DNA of 64,000 nt from Lachnospiraceae bacterium YSD2013 (GCA_900100895.1 FMTX01000007.1:62001-126000); one strand, 5' to 3'; positions 27,224 to 35,956 are shown, counted from the first letter of the stretch. The notes: generated from the sequence alone by a model not told the origin. A program made the numbers and translations.

Positions 27224-28825
27224 TTATTCACGTGAGAACTGCGAAATAAACTTCCATGCATTCTCGTTGGTATGATGTCTGCACTCGTGTACCTGACCGC
27301 TTACGCTTGCGAGAGCTGTGCGGCATACGCCGTCGGTGCTGTCGTAGTAGTTAATGGTGAGGACACTGCCTCTGGACTCGTCGGGAACCTTCTCGACTCT
27401 GTCGCCGGGTACTCCGAAGTTGGGGTCTTCCCAGGTTTCTTTGTGGTCGAAGTCTACGTCGAATCTCTTAACGAGCTTGTTAACGGATGCGAGGTAGTTC
27501 AGACGCTCGATACCGTCCTTGCCTTGCTTGGGAAGCTCTGTTAAATGAGAGAGTTCGCCGCCCGAGTAGAACATGGGAACGCTGACGGTTTCATTGAAGC
27601 CGGGATCACCGAGAGACATTCCGAAAGGATTGTTCTTAACGGGGAAAAGCGCACTTGCTGGTGCGAGTCCTGCGAAGACTTCGGGGAACTGCTGGAAGCA
27701 ATCCCAGGTCTTGCCGCTTCCCATGGAGAAGCCTGATGCGTAGATGCGCTTCTCGTCGATGTTGTATTTCTTTTTAAGGTCGTTGATGACCTGAATAGCT
27801 TCTTCTGCAGGAACGTCCTGATGATTCTCAATAGCTACGTACAAGAAGCCGTATCTGTGGCAAATCTCCCACCAGCCTGACACGAAAGTAAGGTACATAG
27901 TGGAGTCTCCGCCGCCGTGGAAGCCTACAAGAAGCGGAACGGGGCCCTTGTCGAAGAGTCCGTTGTTGTAGTATGCGAAGTAACCTACCTCGTGAGTCTC
28001 GGTATCCTTGTACTTGCCTTTATTGGCCTTGGAAGTCTTAACTACTGTGGAGCCTGCTTCCTCAGTCATGTTGAGAGCTTCGAAGTCGGGCTCGATTTCC
28101 ATCTTGCCGCACCACATTTTGAACTTTCTTACGAAAGCCTTGAAGTCCTTCTCGTACTCAGCCTTGTCCTTGATGAGTACGTTCTCGGATGCCTTAAATG
28201 CGTCGTTGATAGCCTGTGAGTTGTTAACGCTTAAGATAGCGATGTCTTTTCTCTCTACATCGGGCGTAACGCTTAAGCCTTCCATGGAGCACATAGCGGG
28301 AGTAATCTCGCCGGGACCCCAGAGATATTCGCCGTCAATCTTCTTAAGCAGGTTCTTAGCTACGTAGTCTGCGGACTTGCCGAAGCTGTAGATGTCTGCT
28401 CTGAAAATCGCTCCGCGTACGAAGTAACCCTTAAATTCTCCGGTAAAGAAATCGGTGATTTCTACGATTCCGTCCTCATAATAAGGATTCATCTTAACCT
28501 CTGCGATTAAATCCTTGTAAAGGTCTGCGGTTGCGCCTTCCCAAGCCTTCTCTCCCTTCGGATAAACAAAGAGTACGCTTGAATCTACCGCCGAAGCGAT
28601 ACGCGCAAGACCGGTTGTCTCAGCCCAGTCAACTGCATCCTCCATAGATTTTCTTTCTTCCTCAAACACCAGAAGAAGGGGAGCTCTGAAAGTATAATTG
28701 TGCACCTTTCCGTTAATCTTGGTGGCTGGAACATAAACTTTTAAGAAAAAGCGCTCATATTCCGCTTCAAAACACTTTCCGCCCGTAACGGTCCCCTTAA
28801 CCTCAGGCCTGGTCATAAGTGCCAT
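27224..28825 (-). CDS. PHB-depolymerase-like alpha/beta hydrolase
   Basis: A 533-residue intracellular protein without a signal peptide. The C-terminal half is an esterase domain related to PHB depolymerase-type esterases: PLLVGFHGGGDST forms the oxyanion region, IYASGFSMGSGKTWDC holds the nucleophilic serine, and a late HxCRHHTNENAW segment may supply the histidine. The N-terminal 260 residues are a beta-rich domain I do not recognise. The likely role is ester hydrolysis on a carbohydrate or polymer substrate; the substrate is unknown. It is monocistronic. Confidence 0.75.
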   Translation of the reverse strand: MALMTRPEVKGTVTGGKCFEAEYERFFLKVYVPATKINGKVHNYTFRAPLLLVFEEERKSMEDAVDWAETTGLARIASAVDSSVLFVYPKGEKAWEGATADLYKDLIAEVKMNPYYEDGIVEITDFFTGEFKGYFVRGAIFRADIYSFGKSADYVAKNLLKKIDGEYLWGPGEITPAMCSMEGLSVTPDVERKDIAILSVNNSQAINDAFKASENVLIKDKAEYEKDFKAFVRKFKMWCGKMEIEPDFEALNMTEEAGSTVVKTSKANKGKYKDTETHEVGYFAYYNNGLFDKGPVPLLVGFHGGGDSTMYLTFVSGWWEICHRYGFLYVAIENHQDVPAEEAIQVINDLKKKYNIDEKRIYASGFSMGSGKTWDCFQQFPEVFAGLAPASALFPVKNNPFGMSLGDPGFNETVSVPMFYSGGELSHLTELPKQGKDGIERLNYLASVNKLVKRFDVDFDHKETWEDPNFGVPGDRVEKVPDESRGSVLTINYYDSTDGVCRTALASVSGQVHECRHHTNENAWKFISQFSRE

Positions 28826-28937
28826 ATTTTGTACCTCCTTAAATATATAGTCTATACCTCTCTGTCCTCATTATAACGTTTCGCAACCTTGTGCAAAAGA
28901 AAATGCCTGTAACCGCGCAACAAATGACTATAAAAAA

Positions 28938-28973
28938 GCAAAAAGCGTGGAATCTCGCAGGATTTCCACGCTT
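28938..28973 (-). terminator. Terminator of the 250-residue lipoprotein gene
   Basis: GCGTGGAA and TTCCACGC pair around an 11-base loop; on the minus strand TTTTTGC follows. Confidence 0.85.
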
Positions 28974-28998
28974 CTTATGTACTGTTATTCTTTTACCT

Positions 28999-29751
28999 TT
29001 ACTTATACCAAGTAACTCTCAGCCCCTGGATTGCATCGCAGGCGAAGTTGTCGCCCTTGAGCTTAGACTTGTCGAGGGTAGACGACTCGTGATCCTTCTC
29101 AACAGCCTTGGTGTAGCCCTCGGGATCCTGATGACCTTCGAGGAAATATGTGCGGATTGTGTTGTTAAAACGCGCGCTGTGAGGGTCAAAAGCAACCATA
29201 ATTTCAGTGCCTGCCGCAGAGACTCCCACTACGTCACTGCCCATGAGATCGGAGTTCGCATAGAATGCCTCAACACCCATTCCTGCAGCTTCCTCGTCGG
29301 GATAAGTGCCGAAATATGTAGCACTCACAACCTCGCCCGTCTCAGGGTCGAATTCAAATACTATCCTGTCAGGAGCGCCGGGAGTGTAATCTCCGTTAAT
29401 CTCCGTACCGTTTTCATCCACATACTGAAGCTGGAAAAGGCTTCCGTCCATAAATCCTGCGATAGAATAGCCTACGCAGTTCCAGTCCTCAATACCTGTT
29501 ACAGTAACTTCTCCGTAATAATCATAAGCTTCCTCAGCGTTGTAAGGGTCGATTTCCGATATGCTTGTCTCCGAATTGCTTGTTTCTTCAACTGATGCAG
29601 CCTCGCTTGTTGAAGTCTCGGTGCTTGCGCTTACAGTCTCCTGAGATGCGCTTGTCTCGGTAGTAGCGGGCTTAGCATCCTTATCGCCGCAGCCGTAGCA
29701 GAACATTATGCCTATGAGGGCGGCAGCCATCAATAATCTCTTAATTCTCAT
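28999..29751 (-). CDS. Uncharacterised lipoprotein with Ser/Thr/Glu-rich linker
   Basis: A 250-residue lipoprotein. The signal peptide ends in FCYGC, with Cys21 as the lipid anchor. It is followed by a 45-residue linker rich in Thr, Ser and Glu that probably spans the cell wall. The globular part (about 70-250) is acidic, rich in Tyr and Gly and beta-like, with DPETGEVVSATYFGTYPDEE. I cannot name the family. It is monocistronic. Confidence 0.7.
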   Translation of the reverse strand: MRIKRLLMAAALIGIMFCYGCGDKDAKPATTETSASQETVSASTETSTSEAASVEETSNSETSISEIDPYNAEEAYDYYGEVTVTGIEDWNCVGYSIAGFMDGSLFQLQYVDENGTEINGDYTPGAPDRIVFEFDPETGEVVSATYFGTYPDEEAAGMGVEAFYANSDLMGSDVVGVSAAGTEIMVAFDPHSARFNNTIRTYFLEGHQDPEGYTKAVEKDHESSTLDKSKLKGDNFACDAIQGLRVTWYK

Positions 29752-29819
29752 ATATAATCCTCCGTGTAAAATTCAATCCCATTACCACCATTTTGCGACA
29801 AAAGAAAGCAGATGTCAAA

Positions 29820-29872
29820 AGAAAAAGAAAGGCCGGGGCCAAGGTATGCATCCTCAGTCCCGACCCGGCTTA
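29820..29872 (-). terminator. Terminator of the VWA gene
   Basis: On the minus strand GCCGGG (29869-29864) and CCCGGC (29837-29832) pair around a long loop, followed by CTTTCTTTTTCTTTT. The stem is short but GC-rich and the tail is long. Confidence 0.65.
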
Positions 29873-29879
29873 GATTCTG

Positions 29880-30545
29880 TTATTTGCGAGCTTCAAAGTC
29901 CTCGTCGATTTCGGCTTTCCATGCGCCGTCTGCGAATGCGCAGGCCATCTCGGAAGACTTGCATTTTCTTACACGGCTGATTGCCTTGTCGAGAACCGAG
30001 TAATTGACTGCGGTGCCTGTAGCGTCGCATACAAAATTGGCTGCGCGCTCCTTGCGGATACCCATGTTGCCGGCCACTTCGATGGCATCGATATTGGCGC
30101 CGAGGAATAAGAATTCCCAGTTATACTTTTCTTTCTGGCGCTCAACCATGCGCTTGATATCCTTGAAAGTGTAGCGGCGGCTGGCGTTCTCAAGGCCGTC
30201 GGTTGTGATGATGAAAAGAGTCTTGGCGGGACGGTCTTCCTCGCGGGCATACTTGTGAATGTTGCCGATGTGATTAATCGCGCCTCCGACTGCGTCGAGG
30301 AGTGCCGTGCAGCCTCTTACGTAGTAGTCGTCTTCGGTCATCTTCTTAATCTTTGAAATCTCTACTCTGTCGTGAAGCACTTCGCACTGATCGTCGAAAA
30401 GCACTGTGGATACAAGGGCTTCGCCTTCTTCTTTTTGCTGTTTCTTAATCATGGAGTTGAATCCGCCGATGGTGTCGGCTTCAAGTCCGCTCATGGATCC
30501 GCTTCTGTCAAGGATAAATACAAGTTCGGTTAAATTTTCTCTCAT
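29880..30545 (-). CDS. TerY-like von Willebrand factor A domain protein
   Basis: A 221-residue cytoplasmic protein made almost entirely of one VWA domain. The metal-ion adhesion site is complete: DRSGSMSG near residue 12, the threonine in RGCTALLDAVGG near 82, and TTDGLEN near 115. Such stand-alone cytoplasmic VWA proteins resemble TerY of tellurite/stress clusters and usually act as assembly partners. It lies directly downstream of the macro-domain gene on the same strand, but a strong terminator separates them, so co-expression is not assured. Confidence 0.85.
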   Translation of the reverse strand: MRENLTELVFILDRSGSMSGLEADTIGGFNSMIKKQQKEEGEALVSTVLFDDQCEVLHDRVEISKIKKMTEDDYYVRGCTALLDAVGGAINHIGNIHKYAREEDRPAKTLFIITTDGLENASRRYTFKDIKRMVERQKEKYNWEFLFLGANIDAIEVAGNMGIRKERAANFVCDATGTAVNYSVLDKAISRVRKCKSSEMACAFADGAWKAEIDEDFEARK

Positions 30546-30594
30546 AACAATTACCTCCGTGGTGTGCTGTTTTCTTGTTTCTGAGGTAATTGTA

Positions 30595-30630
30595 AATAAA
30601 AAAGCCTGCCAAGATGTCTCTTGGCAGGCG
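30595..30630 (-). terminator. Strong terminator of the macro-domain unit
   Basis: GCCTGCCAAGA pairs perfectly with TCTTGGCAGGC (11 bp) around a TGTC loop; on the minus strand TTTTTTATTT follows. Confidence 0.92.
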
Positions 30631-30641
30631 ACATCACATCG

Positions 30642-31757
30642 CTACGCTTCCACGTCTCCTATCGTCGGCTCGCCGTGGGCGAAGAGGGCTTCGTTGACAG
30701 CGTACAAATCATAAGCTCCATGCTCGATAAAGTACTGAACAATAATGTCCTGTCTGCTGCAGGGCGAGAGTGCAAGACCTGCTCGCGAAAGAAGGTCTTT
30801 GGTCTCATCGAGACTAAGCTCAAGGGCGATAGCAAAGCAGAGTGCCGTAGCCTTGCTCGGGTTCTTGGTGGTGCCGCACCTGAGTTTGGAGAAGGCTTTG
30901 CGGTTGATGTTCGCTTTCTTTTGCAGTTCTACGTCGGTGATGCCCTTCGCATCGGCGTAGGTGAAGACGAGTTCCATGAAGGACTTATCCAGATTCTTGA
31001 CTACGTCTTCAAGCTTCTTGGCAGGCGCGGGCGCGGCGTCGGCGAAGGCCATGGCTTGCATGAAGTTCGCGGCGGGGGCGGCGCCCATGGCGGCGTCTTC
31101 GCGAATCGCCATGGATTCGGCGGCCATCAGCTTGCGACCGGTCTTAAAGAGGCCGCCGCGACGCCTCTCGCGACGACTCTCCGCGCCCGACAGGTCATCG
31201 GCCGGGTATTCTTCCTCCTCGACTTCCGCCACATAGTTGCTGTCTATATACGCATCAATATCACCGAATCGCTCCGATGACAAAGAATATGCTTCATCGT
31301 CAAATACCACAAGGTAGATTGTCAGGTCGTGATTATCGAGAAAGCTCTTAATCTCCGAAAGCGCAATGCTCATGGCAATCCCTTTCGGAAAGCCAAAGCT
31401 GCCCGAAGCAAGAAGCGGTACAGCAAGAGTCTCTATGCCAAGATTGGTTGCCTCGGCAAAAGAGCTTCTGTAGCATCGCCTAATGATATCTTCCTCACCC
31501 GACAGGCCGTCGCGCCAGGGGCATCCGACGGTGTGGATGATGTAACGCGCGGGGAGCGAGAAGCCTTCGGTGACGGCGGAGGTGCCGCACTCGATGCGGC
31601 CTATCTCGGCGCGGCGCTTGTAAAGCGCCTCCGCGCCGGCGGCCTCATACACCGCCTTATCAATCCCCGCGCCATACCCCGGCAAGCCACTTGCCGGGTT
31701 CACTATCGCGTCCACGCGCATCTTGGTAATATCGTTTCTGACTATTAAAAAAGGCAT
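30642..31757 (-). CDS. Macro domain protein with C-terminal helix-turn-helix-like domain
   Basis: A 371-residue two-domain protein. Residues 1-165 are a macro (ADP-ribose-binding) domain: DAIVNPASGLPGYGAGIDKAVYEAAG, then YIIHTVGCPW and VPLLASGSFGFPKG. Macro domains bind or remove ADP-ribose. A linker rich in Arg, Ala and Met follows. Residues about 245-345 form a helical domain (LQKKANINRKAFSKLRCG, then LCFAIALELSLDETKDLLSRAG) of the kind seen in XRE-like regulators. The fusion suggests an ADP-ribose- or NAD-responsive regulator. It is coupled to a small upstream gene by a 12-bp gap. Confidence 0.8.
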   Translation of the reverse strand: MPFLIVRNDITKMRVDAIVNPASGLPGYGAGIDKAVYEAAGAEALYKRRAEIGRIECGTSAVTEGFSLPARYIIHTVGCPWRDGLSGEEDIIRRCYRSSFAEATNLGIETLAVPLLASGSFGFPKGIAMSIALSEIKSFLDNHDLTIYLVVFDDEAYSLSSERFGDIDAYIDSNYVAEVEEEEYPADDLSGAESRRERRRGGLFKTGRKLMAAESMAIREDAAMGAAPAANFMQAMAFADAAPAPAKKLEDVVKNLDKSFMELVFTYADAKGITDVELQKKANINRKAFSKLRCGTTKNPSKATALCFAIALELSLDETKDLLSRAGLALSPCSRQDIIVQYFIEHGAYDLYAVNEALFAHGEPTIGDVEA

Positions 31758-31769
31758 CCCCCTGCTCCT

Positions 31770-32096
31770 TTACTCACAATCTTCCGAGTCCGTCTCGTCT
31801 TCCTCTATCCCGAAGCCGCGATTCAGTAATTCGTTGTATCGCATATTTGCTTCCTGAGCTTCTTTTCTGTCTCGCCAGGCATCTATCTCGCTGCATATGG
31901 CAAGCATCTCATCCACTATAAGCTCGGCAGTGCGCGGCTTCACGTAGAAAAGATACGAATTCATCCTCTCCATCGCCTTCGGGCTCCCAAGGTTCTTGGC
32001 AACCATTTCGCCAAGCTCCGCCGGGAAGCCAAGCCTCTCTATATTTCTCACAAGTTCATCACGAGCTCTCACCCACTCGTAGCGACCGTCCCGCAT
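31770..32096 (-). CDS. Uncharacterised small helical protein upstream of the macro-domain gene
   Basis: A 108-residue, mainly helical soluble protein with an acidic tail. The second of two adjacent ATG codons (32096) is preferred because GGAGG lies five bases before it and only two before the first. Short segments such as LVRNIERLGFPAELGEMVAKNLGS suggest a compact alpha-helical fold. It forms a two-gene unit with the macro/HTH protein. I do not recognise a named family. Confidence 0.7.
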   Translation of the reverse strand: MRDGRYEWVRARDELVRNIERLGFPAELGEMVAKNLGSPKAMERMNSYLFYVKPRTAELIVDEMLAICSEIDAWRDRKEAQEANMRYNELLNRGFGIEEDETDSEDCE

Positions 32097-32197
32097 CATA
32101 ACCTCCGGTGCGCCGAAGCGCTTTCTTTTGCCAATATTATAGCATAGATGTGGCGCGGCGTATGTGTTATAGTAGAAGTATGAAGGGAGGATTTCTT

Positions 32198-32866
32198 ATG
32201 TTTCAATTCTGGGGGGACGGGTCCGACCTGTCCAAAAGCTTAGTCGACGCCATCAAGGTGCGCGACACAAGTAACTTCAACTGGACTTTCATTTTCATCC
32301 TTGCGGTAATCTTCTACGTATACTGGAGCGAGATTCGCAAGAAGAATTACGAAGTCGTCTACGCAGGCCTCGCGCTCTACGGCGTGCACTGGCTCTACGA
32401 AATCTGTAACGCGGTAATCGGCCACTTCGCCGGCTACCCGCTGTGGTCGGTCAGCAACGAATCGACGACATTCATCTTGCTTATCGGCGTGTGCTGGGAG
32501 CTTTCGATGATGTTCATGCTGGCAGGTATCATCTCCTTTAAGATGCTGCCCGACGACCGCAATAAGCGTTATTTTACCAAGGGTGGCAAGAAAGGCATCA
32601 GCTGCAAGCTCGTAGGCGCCATCGAGATGGCACTGCTCTTCGCACTTGTTGAGTCATTTCTTGCGGCAACTTCCAACCACTCATTCATCTGGGTCTACAA
32701 ATGGTGGGGCGTACTTCCCGTATTCATCACCACCTACGTACCCTTCTTTCTCGCAAGCAACTACGTACCCGACATGGAACCTCGCAAAAGAAAACGCTTC
32801 TTAATCTGCCTCTGGTCCCTCGTAGCGATACTGCTCGTAGTGCTGATTCCGCTTGGAATAATATAA
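32198..32866 (+). CDS. Uncharacterised polytopic membrane protein
   Basis: A 222-residue protein with six to seven predicted membrane helices, interrupted by a basic cytoplasmic loop (DDRNKRYFTKGGKKG). The ATG at 32198 is chosen because GGGAGG precedes it at proper distance; longer readings lack similarity and a ribosome site. The short Trp-containing N-terminus MFQFWGDGSDLSKSLVDAI may lie outside the membrane. No family is recognised. It is monocistronic and convergent with the next unit. Confidence 0.65.
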   Translation: MFQFWGDGSDLSKSLVDAIKVRDTSNFNWTFIFILAVIFYVYWSEIRKKNYEVVYAGLALYGVHWLYEICNAVIGHFAGYPLWSVSNESTTFILLIGVCWELSMMFMLAGIISFKMLPDDRNKRYFTKGGKKGISCKLVGAIEMALLFALVESFLAATSNHSFIWVYKWWGVLPVFITTYVPFFLASNYVPDMEPRKRKRFLICLWSLVAILLVVLIPLGII

Positions 32867-32876
32867 ACAATAATAA

Positions 32877-32910
32877 ATATGGCAGAGGACTAATCCTCTG
32901 CCGTATTTTT
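32877..32910. terminator. Bidirectional terminator between convergent genes
   Basis: GGCAGAGGA-CTAA-TCCTCTGCC is a perfect nine-pair hairpin with a T-rich tail on the plus side and an AT-rich tail on the minus side. Confidence 0.85.
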
Positions 32911-32918
32911 ACTCCAAT

Positions 32919-33512
32919 CTATTCCGTCCAGCCCACGCTGAACTCAGCCGTAATATCGGCGGCGCCGCCAAAGGCCGCCCGAATCTCTTCGGGCTCGCCG
33001 TTTAGCTTACCAAGCCTAGTAAACTTCCAAGTGTTCTCGGCGTAATAAATCGTAATCTTATTACCCTCGTACAGTATGAGGTCACCGGGCTCAGTCGTAA
33101 TCTCGGTATCATTTCTCGTAAGTGACCACGGCAGATTGCCCACTTTCTCAAATCCACCGAAGTCTGACATCTCAACCGTAAGCATATCGTTCTTAATCTT
33201 CTCAAAGAATTCCTCAGCCGAAGAATTGTCCTCTAACTCAATAGTAAAGAACATCTCGCCTGCTCTCACCTGCACTATCGGAATAGGCTCCATACTTCCT
33301 ACCTCCTCGCCCTCGTTCTTTGGCTCAGGAACAGACTCCGGGGCCACTGCTTCCTCCCCCTCAGCCTTACCGCTTGATGCCGGCACAGGGTTCTCATTAA
33401 CCATTCCGGGCCCGTCCATTATCAGGTACTTCCTGTTGACCAGAAACACCGCTATAAACGCTATCAGAATTACTGCAAGCGCCCCGACTGCAATAAGTAA
33501 ACCGTTCTTCAT
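32919..33512 (-). CDS. Uncharacterised membrane-anchored extracellular protein
   Basis: A 197-residue protein with an N-terminal membrane anchor (about residues 5-26), a Pro/Glu/Gly-rich linker (35-70) and a beta-rich domain of about 125 residues (EMFFTIELEDNSSAEEFFEKI onwards). The ELEDNSSAEEFFE pattern faintly recalls cyclophilin-like beta-barrel proteins; this is tentative. It is the last gene of a five-gene unit starting with the HicB-like gene. Confidence 0.6.
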   Translation of the reverse strand: MKNGLLIAVGALAVILIAFIAVFLVNRKYLIMDGPGMVNENPVPASSGKAEGEEAVAPESVPEPKNEGEEVGSMEPIPIVQVRAGEMFFTIELEDNSSAEEFFEKIKNDMLTVEMSDFGGFEKVGNLPWSLTRNDTEITTEPGDLILYEGNKITIYYAENTWKFTRLGKLNGEPEEIRAAFGGAADITAEFSVGWTE

Positions 33513-33535
33513 GCATTCCCCTCCCTGTCACAAAT

Positions 33536-34090
33536 CTATTTCAAAAACTCCTCAGTGTGCTTCATAACATCACCAAGCGTCTTCAAATCCGTCTCCATAT
33601 CGCCCGTCTCCAGCGAATGGTTGCCGCCCTCATACACATAAAGCGGAATCCCCTGCGCCTTCGCAATCTCGCCCATCTTTACAACATCCGAAAACGGATC
33701 GTTGGTTCCTATGAACGCTATCGCCTCCCTGCAGCCATGCTCATAGGTTGGCTCCAACGGCGTATACCAAAGTTGCTCCGCCTCCACACCATACTCCTCC
33801 GCATACCTTGCGGACAGCATCGTGCCCATGCTTTTGCCGGCAAAGACTACCGTATCATAAGCCTTAAAATCCACCGCACCAAGCTTCTCGACCACCATCT
33901 CGTAAGACTTTTCAATCTTCACATCCACCTCGGCATCATCGAACTTCGCCGCGGTAAAAAAATGCGTGTAGTCAATATCTGTTATCTCGTAATCTTTGTT
34001 CCTCGCAATCTTGCTTGCGTAGTACAAAAGCGGCTTATCCTTCGTATAACCCATGCCGGGGAAAATTACAAAAAGTTTCTTTGAATTCAT
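33536..34090 (-). CDS. Small alpha/beta hydrolase
   Basis: A 184-residue alpha/beta hydrolase without a lid. The nucleophile is in VVFAGKSMGTMLS, the acid in IAFIGTNDPFSDV and the histidine in VYEGGNHSLETGD, giving a full Ser-Asp-His triad in proper order. Such short proteins act on small esters or thioesters. The substrate is unknown. It is embedded in the HicB-like/ArsC-like unit, 11 bp from the previous gene. Confidence 0.82.
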   Translation of the reverse strand: MNSKKLFVIFPGMGYTKDKPLLYYASKIARNKDYEITDIDYTHFFTAAKFDDAEVDVKIEKSYEMVVEKLGAVDFKAYDTVVFAGKSMGTMLSARYAEEYGVEAEQLWYTPLEPTYEHGCREAIAFIGTNDPFSDVVKMGEIAKAQGIPLYVYEGGNHSLETGDMETDLKTLGDVMKHTEEFLK

Positions 34091-34101
34091 CGCTTCTCAC
34101 C

Positions 34102-34374
34102 CTAAGTCCGCATAACCGTAAATACCGCGCCAAAAGCCGCGCCAATCATTATCCAAGTCACAGTATTAATTGCTCTGTTACTGATATTGAGTTCAAAACT
34201 ATCCCTTAATCGAATCGGCAAAGGGCTGACGATTATCGCGGTCCAGAACCACAAAACGGCTACTATCGGTGCCTTGTACGTCGTCATGCAAACAGAGGCG
34301 CCGGCCGCGAAGAATAGTACGCCAAACCATCTAAGCACATTTTTCATGATTCTCACAAAATTATCTACTCCCAT
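34102..34374 (-). CDS. Uncharacterised small membrane protein
   Basis: About 90 residues with two to three membrane helices (VLRWFGVLFFAAGASVCM, IVAVLWFWTAIIVS and a C-terminal WIMIGAAFGAVFTV). The gene overlaps the 3' end of the ArsC-like gene. The start is unsure: GTG 34383, ATG 34374 and ATG 34347 are all possible. I took 34374, with GAGG ten bases before it. No family is recognised. Confidence 0.55.
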   Translation of the reverse strand: MGVDNFVRIMKNVLRWFGVLFFAAGASVCMTTYKAPIVAVLWFWTAIIVSPLPIRLRDSFELNISNRAINTVTWIMIGAAFGAVFTVMRT

Positions 34375-34706
34375 TTCTTCCACACCTCGGGCTGATATCC
34401 AAGAGTCGACTGCTTGCCGTTTCGAACCACCGGCGTCTTAATTACCTGCTGATTCTCAAGAATCTTCTCCACTTTGTCCTCGTCGGCAATATACTTAATC
34501 AGCGCCAGCGTATCCTTATCCTTGCAATCCGCGTCTATCATCCCCTCGACACCACCGTTAGCCTGCGCCACGGACATGAACTCGCCCTTGCTCATTCCTT
34601 TTTCTTTCATGTCTATAAACTGATACTTGATGCCGCGCTCCTTAAAGAACCGCTCAGCCTTCTTAGTATCGTTGCACTTCTTGGTCCCGAAAATCTGAAT
34701 GTTCAT
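34365..34706 (-). CDS. ArsC/Spx family protein
   Basis: A 113-residue thioredoxin-fold protein of the arsenate reductase/Spx family. The N-terminal motif is KKCNDTKKAERFF, a single cysteine with Thr at the position of the second residue of CxxC, so it lacks a dithiol. The C-terminal TPVVRNGKQSTLGYQPEVW matches the family. True arsenate reduction is doubtful without ars genes nearby; a redox-regulatory or unknown role is more likely. Confidence 0.82.
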   Translation of the reverse strand: MNIQIFGTKKCNDTKKAERFFKERGIKYQFIDMKEKGMSKGEFMSVAQANGGVEGMIDADCKDKDTLALIKYIADEDKVEKILENQQVIKTPVVRNGKQSTLGYQPEVWKKWE

Positions 34707-34713
34707 ACTCTAC

Positions 34714-34899
34714 CTATTTATTTCTTTCCTTGTAATTAGCAATCGCATTATGGAATGCCTCAATTAACTCCTGCTCGTTCTTTCCGTGAAATCCCACATA
34801 ATCATCTATATCAAGAACTTGACCTACGTAAATAAGATCTTCTCGATCAAAATCCATTTTTGCCTTGTAGCCTTCATACTCAATTAGTCTACTACTCAT
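34714..34899 (-). CDS. HicB-like single-domain protein
   Basis: A 61-residue protein with the degenerate RNase-H-like fold of HicB antitoxins: YEGYKAKMDFDREDLIYVGQV, then GFHGKNEQELIEAFHNAIANY. The C-terminal DNA-binding domain of full HicB is missing and no HicA toxin gene is found on either side. It is therefore not evidence for an active toxin-antitoxin pair. The ATG has a good GGGGAG site. It heads the five-gene unit reading to 32919. Confidence 0.7.
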   Translation of the reverse strand: MSSRLIEYEGYKAKMDFDREDLIYVGQVLDIDDYVGFHGKNEQELIEAFHNAIANYKERNK

Positions 34900-35012
34900 A
34901 TTAAATCTCCCCTAAAAAATCGATACCTCTAACTAATAATACCACCTTCTTTTGCCGCCGCAAATATGCTATTGTTAAGGTAGCAAAAACGATTTGCTAA
35001 CGGAGGTTACAT

Positions 35013-35924
35013 ATGTCAAGATTCAGCGATATGATAAGAAAGTCATTCGGCGAAGGCGACGCCAAGCGCGACGCGGGCCTTAAGACGCCCTCGACCGTCA
35101 AGAGATTCGATAACATTTCCTACGGGTCGCACCCCACCTGGAACCTTTTAGACGTCTACCGTCCTAAAAAGGCCAAAGAAACCGCGCTTCCCGTCATTGC
35201 AATCGTGCACGGCGGAGCATGGGTATATGGCGACAAGGACGTTTACCAGTACTACGGCATGAGCCTTGCAGAGCGTGGCTTCGCGGTTGTGAATTTCTCC
35301 TACCGCCTCGCGCCCGAATTTCAGTACCCCACCGACCTTGAGGATATCTGCGCCGCATTCCGCTGGATATTCGCTAACGCTTCCGAGTACGGCTTCGACA
35401 CCGCCAACATCTTCGCTGTAGGCGACTCAGCCGGCGCGCACCTGCTTAGCATGTTCGCGAATTTCCTCACCAATCCCGAATGCAAGAAAGCCATGAAAGC
35501 AGAGTTCCCGAAGGCCAAGCTCACCCTTCCCCGCGGCATGCACTTAAACGCCGTCGCCCTTAACTGCGGCAAATACGAGCTCGGCACCCCCAAGACCCAG
35601 GATCCTATGTCCAAAGAAATCTTAAAGGACCTTCTCCCCAAGCGCGGCACCAAAGCCGAACTCGAGCTTGTGAACAGTGTTCAGTGGGTAACAGAGAAGT
35701 TCCCGCCCGCTTTCATCATGACCACTCCCGGCGACACCATGCGCACCCAGGCTCACTACATCGCCGACGCACTCAACGACCACTCGGTTCCCTTCTGCTA
35801 CCGCTACTACGGCGACAAAAAGAACCCTCTCTACCACGTCTTCCACTGCAACATGAAGCAGCCCGAAGCCGCCAAGTGCAACGACGACGAATGCGCATTT
35901 TTCAGAGAATATATAAAGGGTTGA
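35013..35924 (+). CDS. BD-FAE/hormone-sensitive-lipase-like alpha/beta hydrolase
   Basis: A 303-residue cytoplasmic esterase. The oxyanion motif IVHGGAWVYGDKD lies near residue 68, the nucleophile is in FAVGDSAGAHLLSMF near 143, the acid in TTPGDTMRTQ and the histidine in PLYHVFHCN. Relatives deacylate carbohydrates or small esters. The ATG follows GGAGG. It is monocistronic, ending in a bidirectional terminator that overlaps its stop codon. Confidence 0.86.
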   Translation: MSRFSDMIRKSFGEGDAKRDAGLKTPSTVKRFDNISYGSHPTWNLLDVYRPKKAKETALPVIAIVHGGAWVYGDKDVYQYYGMSLAERGFAVVNFSYRLAPEFQYPTDLEDICAAFRWIFANASEYGFDTANIFAVGDSAGAHLLSMFANFLTNPECKKAMKAEFPKAKLTLPRGMHLNAVALNCGKYELGTPKTQDPMSKEILKDLLPKRGTKAELELVNSVQWVTEKFPPAFIMTTPGDTMRTQAHYIADALNDHSVPFCYRYYGDKKNPLYHVFHCNMKQPEAAKCNDDECAFFREYIKG

Positions 35925-35948
35925 GCTTAGGCTCAACCCTTCTTTTTG
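35915..35948. terminator. Terminator between convergent genes
   Basis: GGGTTGAGC and GCTCAACCC pair perfectly around a short loop, with T-rich sequence on the right. The stop codon of the hydrolase gene is part of the stem. Confidence 0.85.
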
Positions 35949-35956
35949 TTTGACTT

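Noticed and set aside
34365-34706. Arsenate reductase
   Set aside because: The fold fits, but the second redox cysteine of the CxxC motif is absent and there are no ars genes, so a specific arsenate role is not claimed.
34714-34899. HicAB toxin-antitoxin system
   Set aside because: Only a shortened HicB-like domain is present; no HicA on either side.
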